Source: Hysterangium stoloniferum
Lineage: Eukaryota > Basidiomycota > Agaricomycetes > Hysterangiales > Hysterangiaceae
Length of the DNA: 64,000 nt
Direction: 5' to 3'
Assembly (NCBI GenBank): GCA_015178975.1
Contig: WHVD01000060.1
Coordinates: 248,001-312,000, forward strand
The translations under genes and the position numbers were made by a program. Below the pieces are notes generated by a model. It did no database searches. It was not told the DNA's origin and was given only the letters and a program-made list of their open reading frames with translations. This document shows, one piece after another, positions 53,768-64,000 of this stretch (the stretch's first letter is position 1; each line of letters opens with the position of its first letter).

Positions 53768-55019
53768 ATGACATCCTCAGAATCACTACCAAAATTCAAA
53801 CCTTTAAACAACCAAAATTATCCAGAATGGTCTGGAGAAATACATACAGTAAAGGCATGGTTGATGAAGTTGGGTTATTGGAAGATTGTTTGTGGAAAAG
53901 AAATCAAGCCAATAAATGGCAGTGATAACATTGAGAAGTGGAAAACAAAGGCAGAGAAAGTAGCTGCAGAGATATATCTTATGGTGGAAAATGATCAGAG
54001 GGTGCATTTCTGTGGATTTGAAGAAGATCCAATCAAAATGTGGGACTTGTTGGAAAGGACACATTTACAACAAAAACCAGAAGCCTATTTCAATGCTTAT
54101 GATGACCTATTCTCAATCCAAAAGGATGAAAAGGAGTCTTTGATGGATTTGGGTGTCAGAATTGATAAAGCAATGGGGACTATTCAAAACCTGCACCCAA
54201 GGGACTTCACAATTGAAAAGCTGGATGAAGAGTTACAATGCATGGCACTGATCTGGGCTCTTCCTGATGAATATGCACACCTCTCCTCATCATTATTACT
54301 CATGGAGAAGCTGGATGAGAATACCATTCTCCAGGCATTTATAAGTGAAGAATTAAATTGCAATCACCATGGAGAAATGGTTAATAGGGCCAAAGCACCC
54401 ATTAAGCATTGTCACAAAATGGTTTGCTATAATTGTGACAAGGAAGGGCATCTCAGCTATGACTGTCCAAAGCCAAGGAATAAAGAAAAGATACAGCACA
54501 ACTGGCAGTCATGCAACAGTGCTAACAAGCTGGAAGAGGAAAAAATAGAGGAAGTAGAGGAGCAGACAGGAAAGACAAGTGTCTTTTCACAACATGATGC
54601 ATGTGCAACCTTGGCTAACATCTATGATTGGAACACAGACACAGGGGCCACATCACACATGACACCCCACTACAACTGGTCCCACACCTATATCCCACAC
54701 AGAACCCCAATCAAACTTGCAGACAATAGGATTGTATACTCTGAAGGTGTTGGGAGTGTTATTTTTCAACCAATCATTGATGGAAGAGTTGGCCAGAAGG
54801 TTGAATTCACAAAAGTATTACATGTTCCAGCTTTACATAATAATCTTCTTGCTGTTCTATACCTTACACATCATAAAGAATTTGATGGACACATTTCATC
54901 CAAAACTATAAGATTTAATTGCCATGAGAATCTTTTATTCACTGCATCAATCACCAATCGGAATGTGGGCTACTTGGATGGCAAGACTATCATAAATAAA
55001 ATGGAGAATGTGCACATGT
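53768..55019 (+). pseudogene. Copia-3 gag and protease region
   Basis: Open from the ATG at 53768 until the solo LTR at 55020, with no stop. Gag (NYPEWSGEIHTVKAWLMKLG, then LLERTHLQQKPEAY), CCHC knuckle (CYNCDKEGHLSYDC) and aspartic protease (NTDTGATSHMTPH) are followed by VLHVPALHNNLLAV. The DNA contains no CG dinucleotide from 53768 to about 54958 although the frame is open. It ends inside the polyprotein because of the inserted LTR, so it is listed as part of a broken gene. Confidence 0.9.
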
Positions 55020-55768
55020 TGTTACGACTGTGTCACAACCGTGTCGCAAACTGACAGTCCCCAAGGATATTACCGTCAACTGATGTTTCAAGTTATTGAT
55101 CAAGTCATCACATCAGAAACTGTCGGTCGCCCGACACTGACATATGCCTTCATGGCGATCAAACCCCATTTACACCCCTGTCAAGTTATACTTGTACTAT
55201 CTGGTTATGCCTTGATACGTCCCTTTTTATTATGATGATCCGTTCTACTCTATGTTTCACATATGCCCGTATATACTTGTAACCTGTGGACTATTTCTTT
55301 TTCTCATATTTCCGCTCTTGGTTAACTTATGGCTTCCAAACTTATTGTAACCTTCTGGTTCCTAGTCAAGCTTATTTGTCAATAGCATTTTCTGCTCTTC
55401 TTTTAGTATTTTCTAGACGCCAATAACTCGTATATAAATCCACTGTAGTTGTAGTTACTAGTCAATCAAAATATTGACTCAGAACACCCACAAACATCTC
55501 TATAAATCTTACACTAAGTATCCCACTCCCCGCCCCTGCATGCACTTGCCTCTCTTCGGCCTCTGACCCCTCGGCCCGACACTCAACTTATTCTTCAGTT
55601 CTGATCAGTAATTCGCTGTGAGGAATTCAATAGGACTAGTTTTTGCCCACCTGAAATTTAAGGACACCCAACAGTAACTTGCAAGGGTGCAGCACATAAG
55701 CTGAAGCCAAGTCCTTCCAATCGGTCCCCATCGGCCAACTGACATTAGTCAGTTTTCTGTTCTTAACA
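55020..55768 (+). repeat. Nested solo LTR 1 in Copia-3
   Basis: 749 bp, TGTTACGACTGTG...TTCTTAACA, target duplication CATGT at 55015-55019 and 55769-55773. Rich in CG compared with its host element, so it is younger. Contains the conserved motif GGTGCAGCACATAAGCTGAA (55685-55704). Confidence 0.95.
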
Positions 55769-56738
55769 CATGTCCTCTACTTTACCTCTAGTTTTGTCTC
55801 TGTGGCATAGATGATTGGGGCACCACCACTATGAGGGAATAAAAAATCTAATGAAAAGAAACATGGTTAAAGGACTGGTACTCAATTCAAAGGCTAAACC
55901 AGATCCAATTTGTGAACCATGTCGAAAGATGCATGCCAATCCATTTCCCTCCTCAGAACATCACTACAATGAACCTTTGGAGTTGGTACATACAGATGTA
56001 CACTATATTGGTACAAGATCCCGATCTGGATGCTACTATTGGGTCACATTCATTGATGATGCTTCAAGATTCTATTATGTCATCCCAATCAAGTCCAAAA
56101 GTGGTGTTTCTTGGGTATTCAAACAGTACAAAGCATTTTCAGAAAACTTCCTTGGATGAAAAATAAAGAAACTTAGGGATGACAAGGGTGGAGAATATAT
56201 GTCAAGGGCATTCATTGAATTCACCAATAAACATGGTATCTTGCAGCAGCATACAGTCTGCAATAGACCTCAGCAAAATGGAATGGCAGAGTGTGCAAAT
56301 AGGACATTAGCAGAAGGAATTACAACCATACTAACAGTCTGAACTACCCAAGAACTTCTGGGAATACTGCCTGGCTACATTTGTACACATCTGGAACCAT
56401 TGTCCATCATCTGCCTTAAAGGACAAAATACCATATGAAATTTGGCACAAAAGGAAACCAGATATCAGTCACATCAGAGTTTGGGGATGCATTGCATATG
56501 TGCACATTCAAAAGGACAAATGACCAAGCTTGGGATCTCACATGGAAAAATGCATCTTTATTGGGTGCCCTGAAGGATATAAGGGATTGTTATTCTACAA
56601 CCCAGTGACAAGAAGGATAGTGCTCAGTGAACAAGCTGAATTTGATGAATGATACACATGGAAACACCAACTACCACAAGTTACAGATACTGGTGGGAAG
56701 GATGAATCAAGTACTAGGGATTATGTATACCTCAGGGG

Positions 56739-57281
56739 TGTTACGACCCGTTCCCGGATGTTTCAATATCCAACTTCCGATCTCCGACTACAGAACATCA
56801 TAGTTACCATATCTTCCACATTCTTCCCTTGTTCCACATTTGGTAATTTGTCTGTTGACAAGTATTCACTCGTTTGTCTGTTATATTCCCGTTTTGGAAT
56901 ATTGTCTCCCTGATATGTCTTATTGTATTCCCGTTTAAGAATACTTCCATTTCCATCTTATTATGGTCTCAGTTTGTAGTACAATAATGAGAAGATTTAT
57001 ATTAGTTTCCGCAAATTTGTACTTTACCTTAGATCTGATATTGACTTAGTTTCTTATTCCTTCTTCCATCTTTCTGTACGCTCGATATTCGGAACTCTTC
57101 GGAACTCTGAATATCCGTATCTTCCATTGTAAGTCTCACTTCTGAAATTAAGGACTTTGAGCGTTTGCATAGAGGTGCAGCACATAAGCTGAAGCCAACA
57201 TCCTGACCCTATCCGATAGTTCCCAACTTTCTGGTGACTCTCTGATAGTTCCGGAATAAGTTCCCGACACAATACTTAACA
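56739..57281 (+). repeat. Nested solo LTR 2 in Copia-3
   Basis: 543 bp, TGTTACGACCCG...ATACTTAACA, target duplication AGGGG at 56734-56738 and 57282-57286. Its 5' end and the GGTGCAGCACATAAGCTGAA motif (57173-57192) relate it to nested LTR 1, but it is shorter and diverged. CG-rich, hence relatively young. Confidence 0.94.
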
Positions 57282-58610
57282 AGGGGCTCCAGTTGTTGAA
57301 GAAGAAGATAATCCACCAACTGACTTACCAACTGCCTCTGTGGAGGATCATGAATTCCCTACACCTGAATCTGATGACAATGGTGTCACACCATCCCCCC
57401 CAGATCACAGATAATGAGGAGGAAGAAGATAATAGACCAATTGCCATTCATCATGAATTCCCTGCACCTGAACCTGAAGACAATGCTGCCACACCATCCC
57501 CCCAGATCACAGATAATGAGGAGGAGGAAGATAACAGACCAATTGCTATTTGAAAACCTTCATGCAATATAAAACCTCCTAATGAATGGTGGAAAACCTG
57601 GGAACCCAATCCTACCACTTCTGACAGTACTGATGAAATGGAATTGGAGGAGGCACATGTGTCAATTATTTCTGAACCAAGGTCATTTACAGAGGCAATA
57701 AATGGTCTACAGGCAAGACAATGGAGAGAGGCAGCCTTGGAGGAAATGAACACACACATTAGCAATGGAACCTGGACTATAATGAAACTACCACCAGGAA
57801 AGAAAGCTATAGGATCAAAATGGGTTTTCAAGGTGAAATGAAAGGCAGATGGATCAATAGAACACTTTAAGGCATGATTTGTTGCTAAAGGATACAACCA
57901 GAGACCATGATTTGACTATACAGAGATTTTTTCCCCAACAATGCACCATGCTACGTTCTAGTATTAGCACTGGCTGCAGCAGAAGGCCTCTACCTCCGAT
58001 TAGTTGACATGTCACATGCATTCATCAACAGTGATATTGATGCAGAAATATACATGGTCCAGCTGGAAGGATTTCATCAAGGAAACCCAGATACAGCATG
58101 TAGACTAGACAAGTCAGTCTATGGACTCAAGCAGGCAAGCAATCTCTGGAGCAAACACCTGCAGAGTGTACTAGAGAAAATGGACTTCAAGTGGATTTAT
58201 TTTAATCCATCGGTCTATATCTATCAATGAGGTGGAATCAAAATCATTGTTCCAATATTTGTAGATGACATCACCCTTGCAGGACCATCTGAAAAAGTCC
58301 TGGATGAATTTGTAGCTGAGTTAGCTACACACTTCAAACTCAGGGATCTAGGACCTATATCTTTCCTATTAGGCATTGAAATCACATGAGATTGAGAAAA
58401 GCAAACTATCTATCACAATGCCAGTACATCTTGAACAAATTCCAGGAATTTGGGATGTCAAACTGTCATGCAGTGGGTACACCCATAGATCTAGGGGCAA
58501 AACTATCATCAGACCAATCACCCAAAACCATGGAGGAACAGAATGAAATGTGTGACATTCCCTACATGAATGCAGTTGGGTCTGTGATGTACTTGGCCAC
58601 CACCACCTGT

Positions 58611-59011
58611 TGTGAAGGGTATGCTTTTACCACAGTTTCATTGTGGTAAAACACTCCTTTTATTTTATTTATACTTTACACATTTTATTCATATTTTTCT
58701 ATCCTTTATATTCTTTGAATATTGCACCATTTCATTAGTTCGAAGCTCTGTGTATACTTGTGGGTGCACTCGGCACCAAATAGACAGACACACCTTTACC
58801 CAAGCACCACCACTCATAAGACACAAACTAGGTCTACAGCGAGTGGTGATCAAGGTAATGTGTCAGCTACCACATAGGTAGCATTATCTGAACCAACAAA
58901 CACTTCTGGCCTCAAACTATAACAGTTGAGGCCTCCCCTTGAATCATTCTTCTTCCCCTTCTACTCATTTCTTCATATATAGAATGGTCAGAACTTCCAC
59001 CACTCTTCACA
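58611..59011 (+). repeat. Nested solo LTR 3 in Copia-3
   Basis: About 401 bp, TGTGAAGGGTATGC...CACTCTTCACA, target duplication CCTGT at 58606-58610 and 59012-59016. A different family from the other nested LTRs. The pol frame resumes directly after it (CPNIAYTAG). Confidence 0.88.
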
Positions 59012-59073
59012 CCTGTCCCAACATTGCATATACTGCAGGAGTATTGGTTTGGTTTAACTCAAACCCTGGTATG

Positions 59074-59849
59074 TGTTACAACTGGAAATCCCACCAGACT
59101 CCAGGCACTAACTTATATGCACCTGCACCCTACACGCACCAATTATCAGTTGACTGGAATACCCACCAGACTCCGTATATCAGACCTGTCCACGCTCAAC
59201 CTTCATTACTTCATGTATAAGTCACTGGAATACCTGCCAGACTCCGCTCCTGTCTATCTCCGACCCTGTCCCACACACCAGTCACTGGACCCCGCTCAGA
59301 AAACCCAACAGCTCTCTAACTGAGCCCCATTCCCATTATGGTCAAATGACCTGTCACAATTTGGACTCTGTTCTGTTCTGTTCTGTTCTGTTCCATTCAT
59401 AACACCAAGTTTGGTGTTTATTTATCTCGTTTCATGTTTGCTAGTTTAGTTTTCATTATTACTGGATTTGGTATGTTATTCATTCCACAGTCTATATAGT
59501 CTGGCAGATGTTGTACATACAATCCAGTCAGAAAATCAGCTTAGATTCTCCCCAGTAATCTCAGTATATTTTCTGCTCTATTCTCCTCTTTGAAACACAC
59601 CGCTCTTACTTGTTGGAGCCCATGGGCTCTGACCCATCTATCACTCAACCTCCGGCTTATCTATCTTGACTCCCTGACCTCTCAACCCATGAACCCCTCC
59701 TGGACTCCCCAGGATTCCCATCTGCCCATTTGAAATTGGACAAGATGATCTCATGAGGGTGCAGCCTATGAGCTGAAGCCAAGTCCTACCAGCTTTTCCA
59801 TGGGTTTCTCCAGAAACCCTCTAATAAGCTCCATGCACGACTCTTAACA
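59074..59849 (+). repeat. Nested solo LTR 4 in Copia-3 (family X)
   Basis: 776 bp, TGTTACAACTGG...CGACTCTTAACA, target duplication GTATG at 59069-59073 and 59850-59854. Same family as 20203-20966 and 21366-22238. The pol frame resumes at AHWKAVKHLL, with TGA in place of an Arg codon. Confidence 0.94.
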
Positions 59850-60359
59850 GTATGGCACATTGGAAGGCTGTCAAACACCTACTGTGATATTTGAAGGGAA
59901 CTATAGATGTGAAACTCACATATGGTCCAGATCCCTCAAATCTCGACCCATTTGTTGGCTTCAGTGATGCTAGTTATGGTGGAGACAAGGACAGTGGAAA
60001 ATCAACAACAGGCTATATAATCAAAGTAGGATTAAGAGCAGTATTTTGGAGCAGCAAGCTACAGCCAATTGTGACACTATCAACTACAGAAGCTGAATAT
60101 GTTGCAGCAGTTGCAGCAGGAAAGGAGATCTGTTGGATGCAGAATTAGGATACAAGGCACCATGTCCATCAAAACTCTTCTTTGACAACCAGTCAGCACT
60201 AACTATAGCCAAGAACCCAGAACATCATGGATGAATGAAACATCTGGACTTATGCTACTACTGGTTATGTGATATGGTAGAAAAGGAATCAATCAACCCC
60301 ATCTACCTACAAACAGATGAAATGCCAGCAGATATCCTAACCAAAGCATTACCAGAGTG

Positions 60360-60487
60360 TGTTAGATTGAGTAATGCTAGCAGTGTCTCCCAGGGTCAGA
60401 TAGTGTAATGGTTAACACCCCTGCTATATATGTAGAAGCCCTGGGTTCAATCCCCAGTCTGGCCATTCATTATCTACACTTTTAACA
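60360..60487 (+). repeat. Copia-3 second LTR
   Basis: 128 bp, TGTTAGATTGAG...CTTTTAACA, followed by a primer-site match. Marks the 3' end of the gag-pol region and the start of a deleted second unit. Confidence 0.9.
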
Positions 60488-60642
60488 GGTTATGGGCCCC
60501 ACTATGTGCTATAGGGCATGGTTCCTGTGTGTAGAGTGAACAGTTATATTTGTGAATGGTACAGTGGACAAGTCTGGACAAAAGAGCCAGATGGGACCTA
60601 TATCTGCATATAATATTGTTGAGTTCAAGCATGAAGGGAGTG

Positions 60643-60773
60643 TGTTAGATTGAGTAATGTTAGCAGTGTTTCCCAGGGTCAGGTGGTGTAATGGTTAACA
60701 CCCCTGCTATATATGCAGAAGCCTATGCAGAAGCCCTGGGTTCAATCCCCAGTCTGGCCATTCATTTTTAAAA
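60643..60773 (+). repeat. Copia-3 terminal LTR
   Basis: About 131 bp. Contains a 12-bp internal duplication (GCAGAAGCCTAT) and an eroded 3' end (TTTTTAAAA in place of CTACAC...TAACA). Followed by the target duplication AACAG. Confidence 0.85.
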
Positions 60774-61010
60774 AACAGCACAATAGGGAATGTAAGAATC
60801 CATAAGAGATGAGTATTGGCCCATTGAGCTAAGTATGTCATGTATAAAAGAGGGGGAAAGGGTTGCAGGAGATCAGGCCATGTAACACTGTCACTTAGTC
60901 AGCTGGTTCTGGCAAACCATGGAGTGAAAAGTGGAAGATAAACAGAACATCATGCTAGGACTTTAACAAAACATCACAGTGACTCATGTCAGCCTTTCAG
61001 AAATGCTCAT
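60774..61010 (-). pseudogene. MBOAT copy G, 5' part
   Basis: Continues the first exon of copy G after Copia-3. GCACAATAGGGAATGTAAG matches the copy F sequence GCACAATCGGGAATATAAG, and the region runs to the start-codon area (GAACATCATGCTAGG). It is far poorer in CG than its equivalents, in line with the methylated-looking surroundings. Confidence 0.9.
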
Positions 61011-61618
61011 AAGAAAGTTGAATAGTAAACTGGGTGGTATACTTGTTTTGCTTGGGTTCAACTAGGGTTCAACCGGGAAATGGAATGACTGCAATGTAAT
61101 ATCATCTCTTGTGCTTGGAATTTTCCTACTTGTGGCATTCATGATATGGGAGTGGCTTGTCGATCATGATGATATGGCTGCAGCTGGTCAGAGTGATGCA
61201 ACTGAGAAGATTATCCCATCAAGGTCTATTTCCTGGACCAGACCAGAGATGATTAATCATCTAAAGATTTTCAAGAATTATGATGTTTGCGCAACACAAT
61301 TCACCACTTTTAGTTCTGGAATGGTCATGCCAGTGCATGTATTGGACAAGGCTTGCAATTTTGCATCTCATCTTGAATGTCTTTTTTTTTTTCAGGTCAA
61401 CTTTTATTTCCTTGCCATCTTCTTCACTATTGTTTTGAATAAATTACTGTCATTATCAGGCTTGCAATTAATATTCTTCATGCCTGGAATAATAAGTCTT
61501 GTACATGCAGCCTCCAAACATGGACATTAACCAATCACAGGAGTGGGAACTATAGTGTTCATCTGGCTTACATATCAAAGGCTCTGCCAGGTAAATAGTG
61601 CTGCAACCCATGAAAGGC
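61011..61618. other. Unassigned DNA between MBOAT copy G and the Tc1 element
   Basis: Holds an open frame (61111-61530) with no ATG at its start, encoding GIFLLVAFMIWEWLVDHD and a hydrophobic C-terminal stretch. I do not recognise it. A low-CG composition like that of the neighbouring elements suggests transposon-derived DNA rather than a host gene. Confidence 0.35.
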
Positions 61619-61620
61619 TA

Positions 61621-61835
61621 CAGTGGGTCAAAAAACTGCCCCAATGTTTGTGCATTTTTAGAAAGATTGATATTGTGTGAAGGAATGATATCAGCAAAAA
61701 TTCTGACAAATTCACATGATATACTAGAACATGTTGGCTATCTACCAACTTAATACCTCATGTGATTCCAATCAAAGCTCTTTGCTCAATAAATCAAACA
61801 AAATAATCACTCATTGGGGCAGTTTTTTGACCCTC
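61621..61835. repeat. Left compound terminal inverted repeat
   Basis: Outer motif GGGTCAAAAAACTGCCCCAA (61625-61644); inner inverted motif at 61812-61833 (CATTGGGGCAGTTTTTTGAC). The segment between is nearly identical to its partner at the right end. Confidence 0.92.
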
Positions 61836-61979
61836 TATTATTTTCTCTGCTTTTCAATGTTACACACTAGTATAAGGTAGGGGTGGGTCATGTGAATCAT
61901 CAACATGTCATGTGATCTTATTTGTATCAATTTGGCGTGTTGAACTTTGTTCATTCATCTCCTTGACTCCTTACCACCT

Positions 61980-62932
61980 ATGAAATCCATCTCTGCTGAA
62001 AAGCATTCTTCTGTTGTTTCTCTCCTCAGTGAGGGGTATTCCCATTGTCAAATTCAACCTATGACTGGCCTGGGGAAGGGTACTATTGGCAGGATCAGTA
62101 GGGAGGTAGAGAGGGATAAGGAAAATCATCCTGGCGGCCATTCTTCCAAGCCTTTCCCTTATGATAAACAGTCAATTATCTGTCAAATCAGCTCTGGGAA
62201 GCTTGACAATGCTGTCCAAGCCACCCAATTCATAAATTCCATCATATCTACCTCTGTCACTCCTCAGACTGTTAGGAATGTGTTGAAGGAAGCTGGCTTT
62301 AGGTCAGCAACAAAGAAGAAAGTCCCTATACTCAAGGGGTCTCATTATCAGCAACATCTAAAGTTTGCCCAATACCATAAAAATTGGACTATGGAGGACT
62401 GGAAGAGGGTGTTGTGGACTGATGAGACAAAAATGAATAGGATTGGGTCAGATGGGAAGGTATATGTTTGGAAGCAACAAGAGGAACCAGTATCAGATGG
62501 GACCACCACACCAACTGTCAAACATGGAGGGGGGAATAACTTGATGGTTTGGGGGTTGATGGGCTGGAATGGGGTGGGAAGCTGATAGAGATGCAGGGGA
62601 ACATGGATGCAGTGCAGTATTGTGAGATTTTGGAGGAGGGAGTGGAGGAGAGCATTGAAAGTTTGGAGATGGCTGAGGATAAGTGGTACCTCCAACTGGA
62701 CAATGATCCAAAACATACCTCAAAAAAGGCAGACCAGTGGTTTTCTGACAATAACATCATTCCCATGAAATGGCCTGCCCAATCCCCTGATCTAAATCCC
62801 ATTGAACACCTCTGGCAACACCTCAAGGCCAAACTCCCACAATATGACATACCACCTAAAGGAGTACATAAATTATGGGACAGGGTGGCAAAGGATGGAT
62901 TGAAATACCACCAGAGACATGCCAGAAGCTAA
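61980..62932 (+). pseudogene. Tc1-like transposase with one frameshift
   Basis: The ATG at 61980 starts MKSISAEKHSSVVSLL. Helix-turn-helix region (GYSHCQIQPMTGLGKGTI) in the N-terminal third. The catalytic triad is DD34E: D in VLWTDETK, D in LQLDNDPKHTS, and E in LNPIEHLW exactly 34 residues further on. The frame shifts by one base within a G-rich run at about 62570-62582 (after MGWNGVG), after which KLIEMQGNMDA continues in the next frame to the stop at 62932. Otherwise intact, about 317 residues. Few CG dinucleotides. Confidence 0.92.
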
Positions 62933-63010
62933 TTGAAAGCATGCTAGAAGGATACAGCCAGTTTTAAAGGCAAAGGGGGGTCATACAAAGTATTAGATTG
63001 TAAAATAATA

Positions 63011-63223
63011 GAGGGTCAAAAACTGCCCCAATGAGTGATTATTTCGTTTGATTTATTGAGCAATGAGTTTTGATTGGAATCACATGATTTCTTAAGTTGG
63101 TAGATAGCCAACATGTTCTAGTATATCATGTGAATTCTTCAGAATTTTTGCTGATGTCATTCTTCCACACAATATCAATCTTTCTAAAATGCACAAACAT
63201 TGGGGCAGTTTTTTGACCCACTG
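63011..63223. repeat. Right compound terminal inverted repeat
   Basis: Inner motif GGGTCAAAAACTGCCCCAAT at 63013-63032 and outer motif ending at 63223 (TTTTTTGACCCACTG). Mirror image of 61621-61835. Confidence 0.92.
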
Positions 63224-63225
63224 TA

Positions 63226-64000
63226 TATGCATATACTGTTATTACACAGCCCAAAATTTCAATCATAATCAGTATGACACTTGTGCTGATTGGCCTCAGT
63301 TTCCTATCATTTCCTATCCAAAATAACAGTGAAGGTGTGATGGACAGATTCCTTGTGTCGTGTCGTGTAGGAATAGGCATGACTTTTGGTCCCCATGCCA
63401 TCCACACACAGTTTTTCAGCCTGACAATAAAATCACAATAATAGTGGGGTTAAATATATTCATAAGTTTGCCTTATTGTGGGCATAAATCAAAAAATCTG
63501 AGTGATGTGTTCATCAGTTCTGTTCATTTGGTGGAATGGTAGACTTGCCCAGTGTGGGACAATCCTAAATGCAAAGTCTATGTTAGAAGGATAGAATAGA
63601 AGGGGGATTGGGGCACAAAATAGTGACCTTATTGGATGAATAGACTACACACTCGGCCACAAACACACACTGGTTACAATAAGTAACCAAACTCAGACAA
63701 CCGCATGTTGGACAGGGAAACATGTGGGTACTTAGGGTTCTGAACCACAGATTCCAACAGTCTATTCATTCATCAAGACCTTATAAGCTTGGGCACATTA
63801 TCTCTAGATCAGATATAACAGTTGGCATCCCTAGGTGATATCAGATCTATCCATGTGATCTGGAGCCTTCCCCCCAAGCTCGCCCAGCATGTTTGTGATG
63901 GATTCCATGCTGGTGTCTCACTGGGCATTATACCTCTTATACCTTGGACAGTGCCAAAAGCCATAATGGTGCTATTTCTTTCCAAAAATTCCAGATACTG
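63226..64000. other. Window edge; possible start of another LTR element
   Basis: 63582 begins TGTT (TGTTAGAAGGATAG) and a CAACA end lies near 63758 (AGATTCCAACA), which could bound an LTR of about 175 bp. Downstream, short frames such as IRSIHVIWSLPPKLAQ hint at a gag-like sequence. No second LTR or target duplication is in the window, so this is a suggestion only. Confidence 0.3.

Larger units (their letters stand above)
55774..60357 (+). pseudogene. Copia-3 pol remnants (integrase, reverse transcriptase, RNase H)
   Basis: Resumes after the solo LTR with LGHHHYEGIKNLMKRN (GAG-pre-integrase). Then come integrase (LVHTDVHYIGTRS, DDKGGEYMSRAF, RPQQNGMAECANRT), reverse transcriptase (ALEEMNTHISNGTWTIM, FVDDITLAGPSE, YGLKQASNLWSK) and RNase H (SDASYGGDKDSGKSTTGYI, LSTTEAEYVAA). 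It ends near 60350 (ADILTKALPE). Many stops occur; several are TGA where relatives have CGA. It is interrupted by LTRs at 56739, 58611 and 59074. Confidence 0.9.
53480..60773 (+). mobile_element. Copia-3: old copia element with tRNA-like LTRs, carrying nested insertions
   Basis: About 7.3 kb inserted into MBOAT copy G with target duplication AACAG (53475-53479 and 60774-60778). The order is 5' LTR (53480-53607), primer site (53609-53620), gag-pol remnants, second LTR (60360-60487) followed by another primer-site match and about 155 bp, then a third LTR (60643-60773). Four later solo LTRs lie inside (55020-55768, 56739-57281, 58611-59011, 59074-59849). Without them the element is about 4.8 kb. 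The three-LTR arrangement suggests recombination with a second copy. It is strongly depleted of CG except in the younger nested LTRs. Confidence 0.92.
61621..63223 (+). mobile_element. Tc1/mariner-type DNA transposon (DD34E)
   Basis: 1603 bp flanked by TA on both sides (61619-61620, 63224-63225), as for Tc1/mariner. Terminal inverted repeats of about 210-215 bp (61621-61835 and 63011-63223) begin CAGTGGGTCAAAAAACTGCC and differ at few positions. Each repeat also ends with an inverted copy of the same ~22-bp terminal motif, so the element has four copies of it. One transposase gene lies inside with one frameshift. Confidence 0.95.

Noticed and set aside
61111..61530. Host gene for a 139-residue membrane-like protein
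   Set aside because: No ATG at its start, no recognised domain, low-CG transposon-like composition and no splice-linked neighbour.

Overview
The window reads as nuclear DNA of a filamentous basidiomycete, most likely an Agaricomycete. Host genes carry many short introns (about 48-90 bp, GT-AG, one apparent GC-AG). They include a GH71 alpha-1,3-glucanase, an F-box protein, the TORC1 regulator Npr2, a DUF6593 protein, a GPI-anchored wall protein and wax-synthase-like MBOAT proteins. Three different Ty1/copia lineages all appear to use a half initiator-tRNA-Met primer site. No bacterial features are present. I do not name a species.

Layout. 1-5.3 kb: a young copia element (Copia-1, identical 225-bp LTRs, TSD GATTA) inserted inside an older element with inverted ends. 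6.5-7.1 kb: a possible eroded gene. 7.8 kb: a solo Copia-1 LTR. 8.3-18.2 kb: the conserved core, with GH71 (minus), a three-exon multipass membrane protein (minus), an F-box protein (minus) and NPR2 (plus), the last two divergently arranged. 18.2-36.5 kb: a duplication-driven region with repeated copies of a wax-synthase-like gene (two open, two broken), a fragment of the NPR2 3' end, a >4-kb segmental duplication, an inverted LTR pair around a perfect 18-bp minisatellite, and a 2.6-kb insertion made of GC hairpins, A-rich DNA and two minisatellites. 38.2-38.9 kb: a DUF6593 gene next to a solo LTR. 40.2-45.7 kb: Copia-2 (384-bp LTRs, TSD GTTGC), with one polyprotein frame interrupted by three C-to-T stop codons. 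46.8-48.0 kb: a GPI-anchored secreted protein. 48.5-61.0 kb: three more wax-synthase-like copies (one open, two broken). The last is split by a 7.3-kb copia element (Copia-3), which itself contains four nested solo LTRs. 61.6-63.2 kb: a Tc1-like DD34E transposon with long compound inverted repeats.

How it works together. The single-copy genes cover cell-wall glucan turnover (GH71), the cell surface (GPI protein), membrane acyl transfer (MBOAT), protein turnover (F-box) and nitrogen signalling (NPR2). They have unrelated roles and do not form an operon or a convincing metabolic cluster. The main story is genome dynamics: an MBOAT gene amplified to seven recognisable copies with pieces of its NPR2 neighbour, while elements of several ages landed in the duplicates. 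Paralogous empty sites date several insertions.

Most unusual signal: the 128-bp LTR of Copia-3 contains a 71-nt tRNA-like cloverleaf with Pol III A-box and B-box matches. It occurs in all three Copia-3 LTR copies and in a solo LTR with its own TSD. The gag frame of Copia-3 is open yet has no CG dinucleotide for about 1.2 kb. All exon joins were worked out by hand from splice signals and frame and have not been tested against transcripts.
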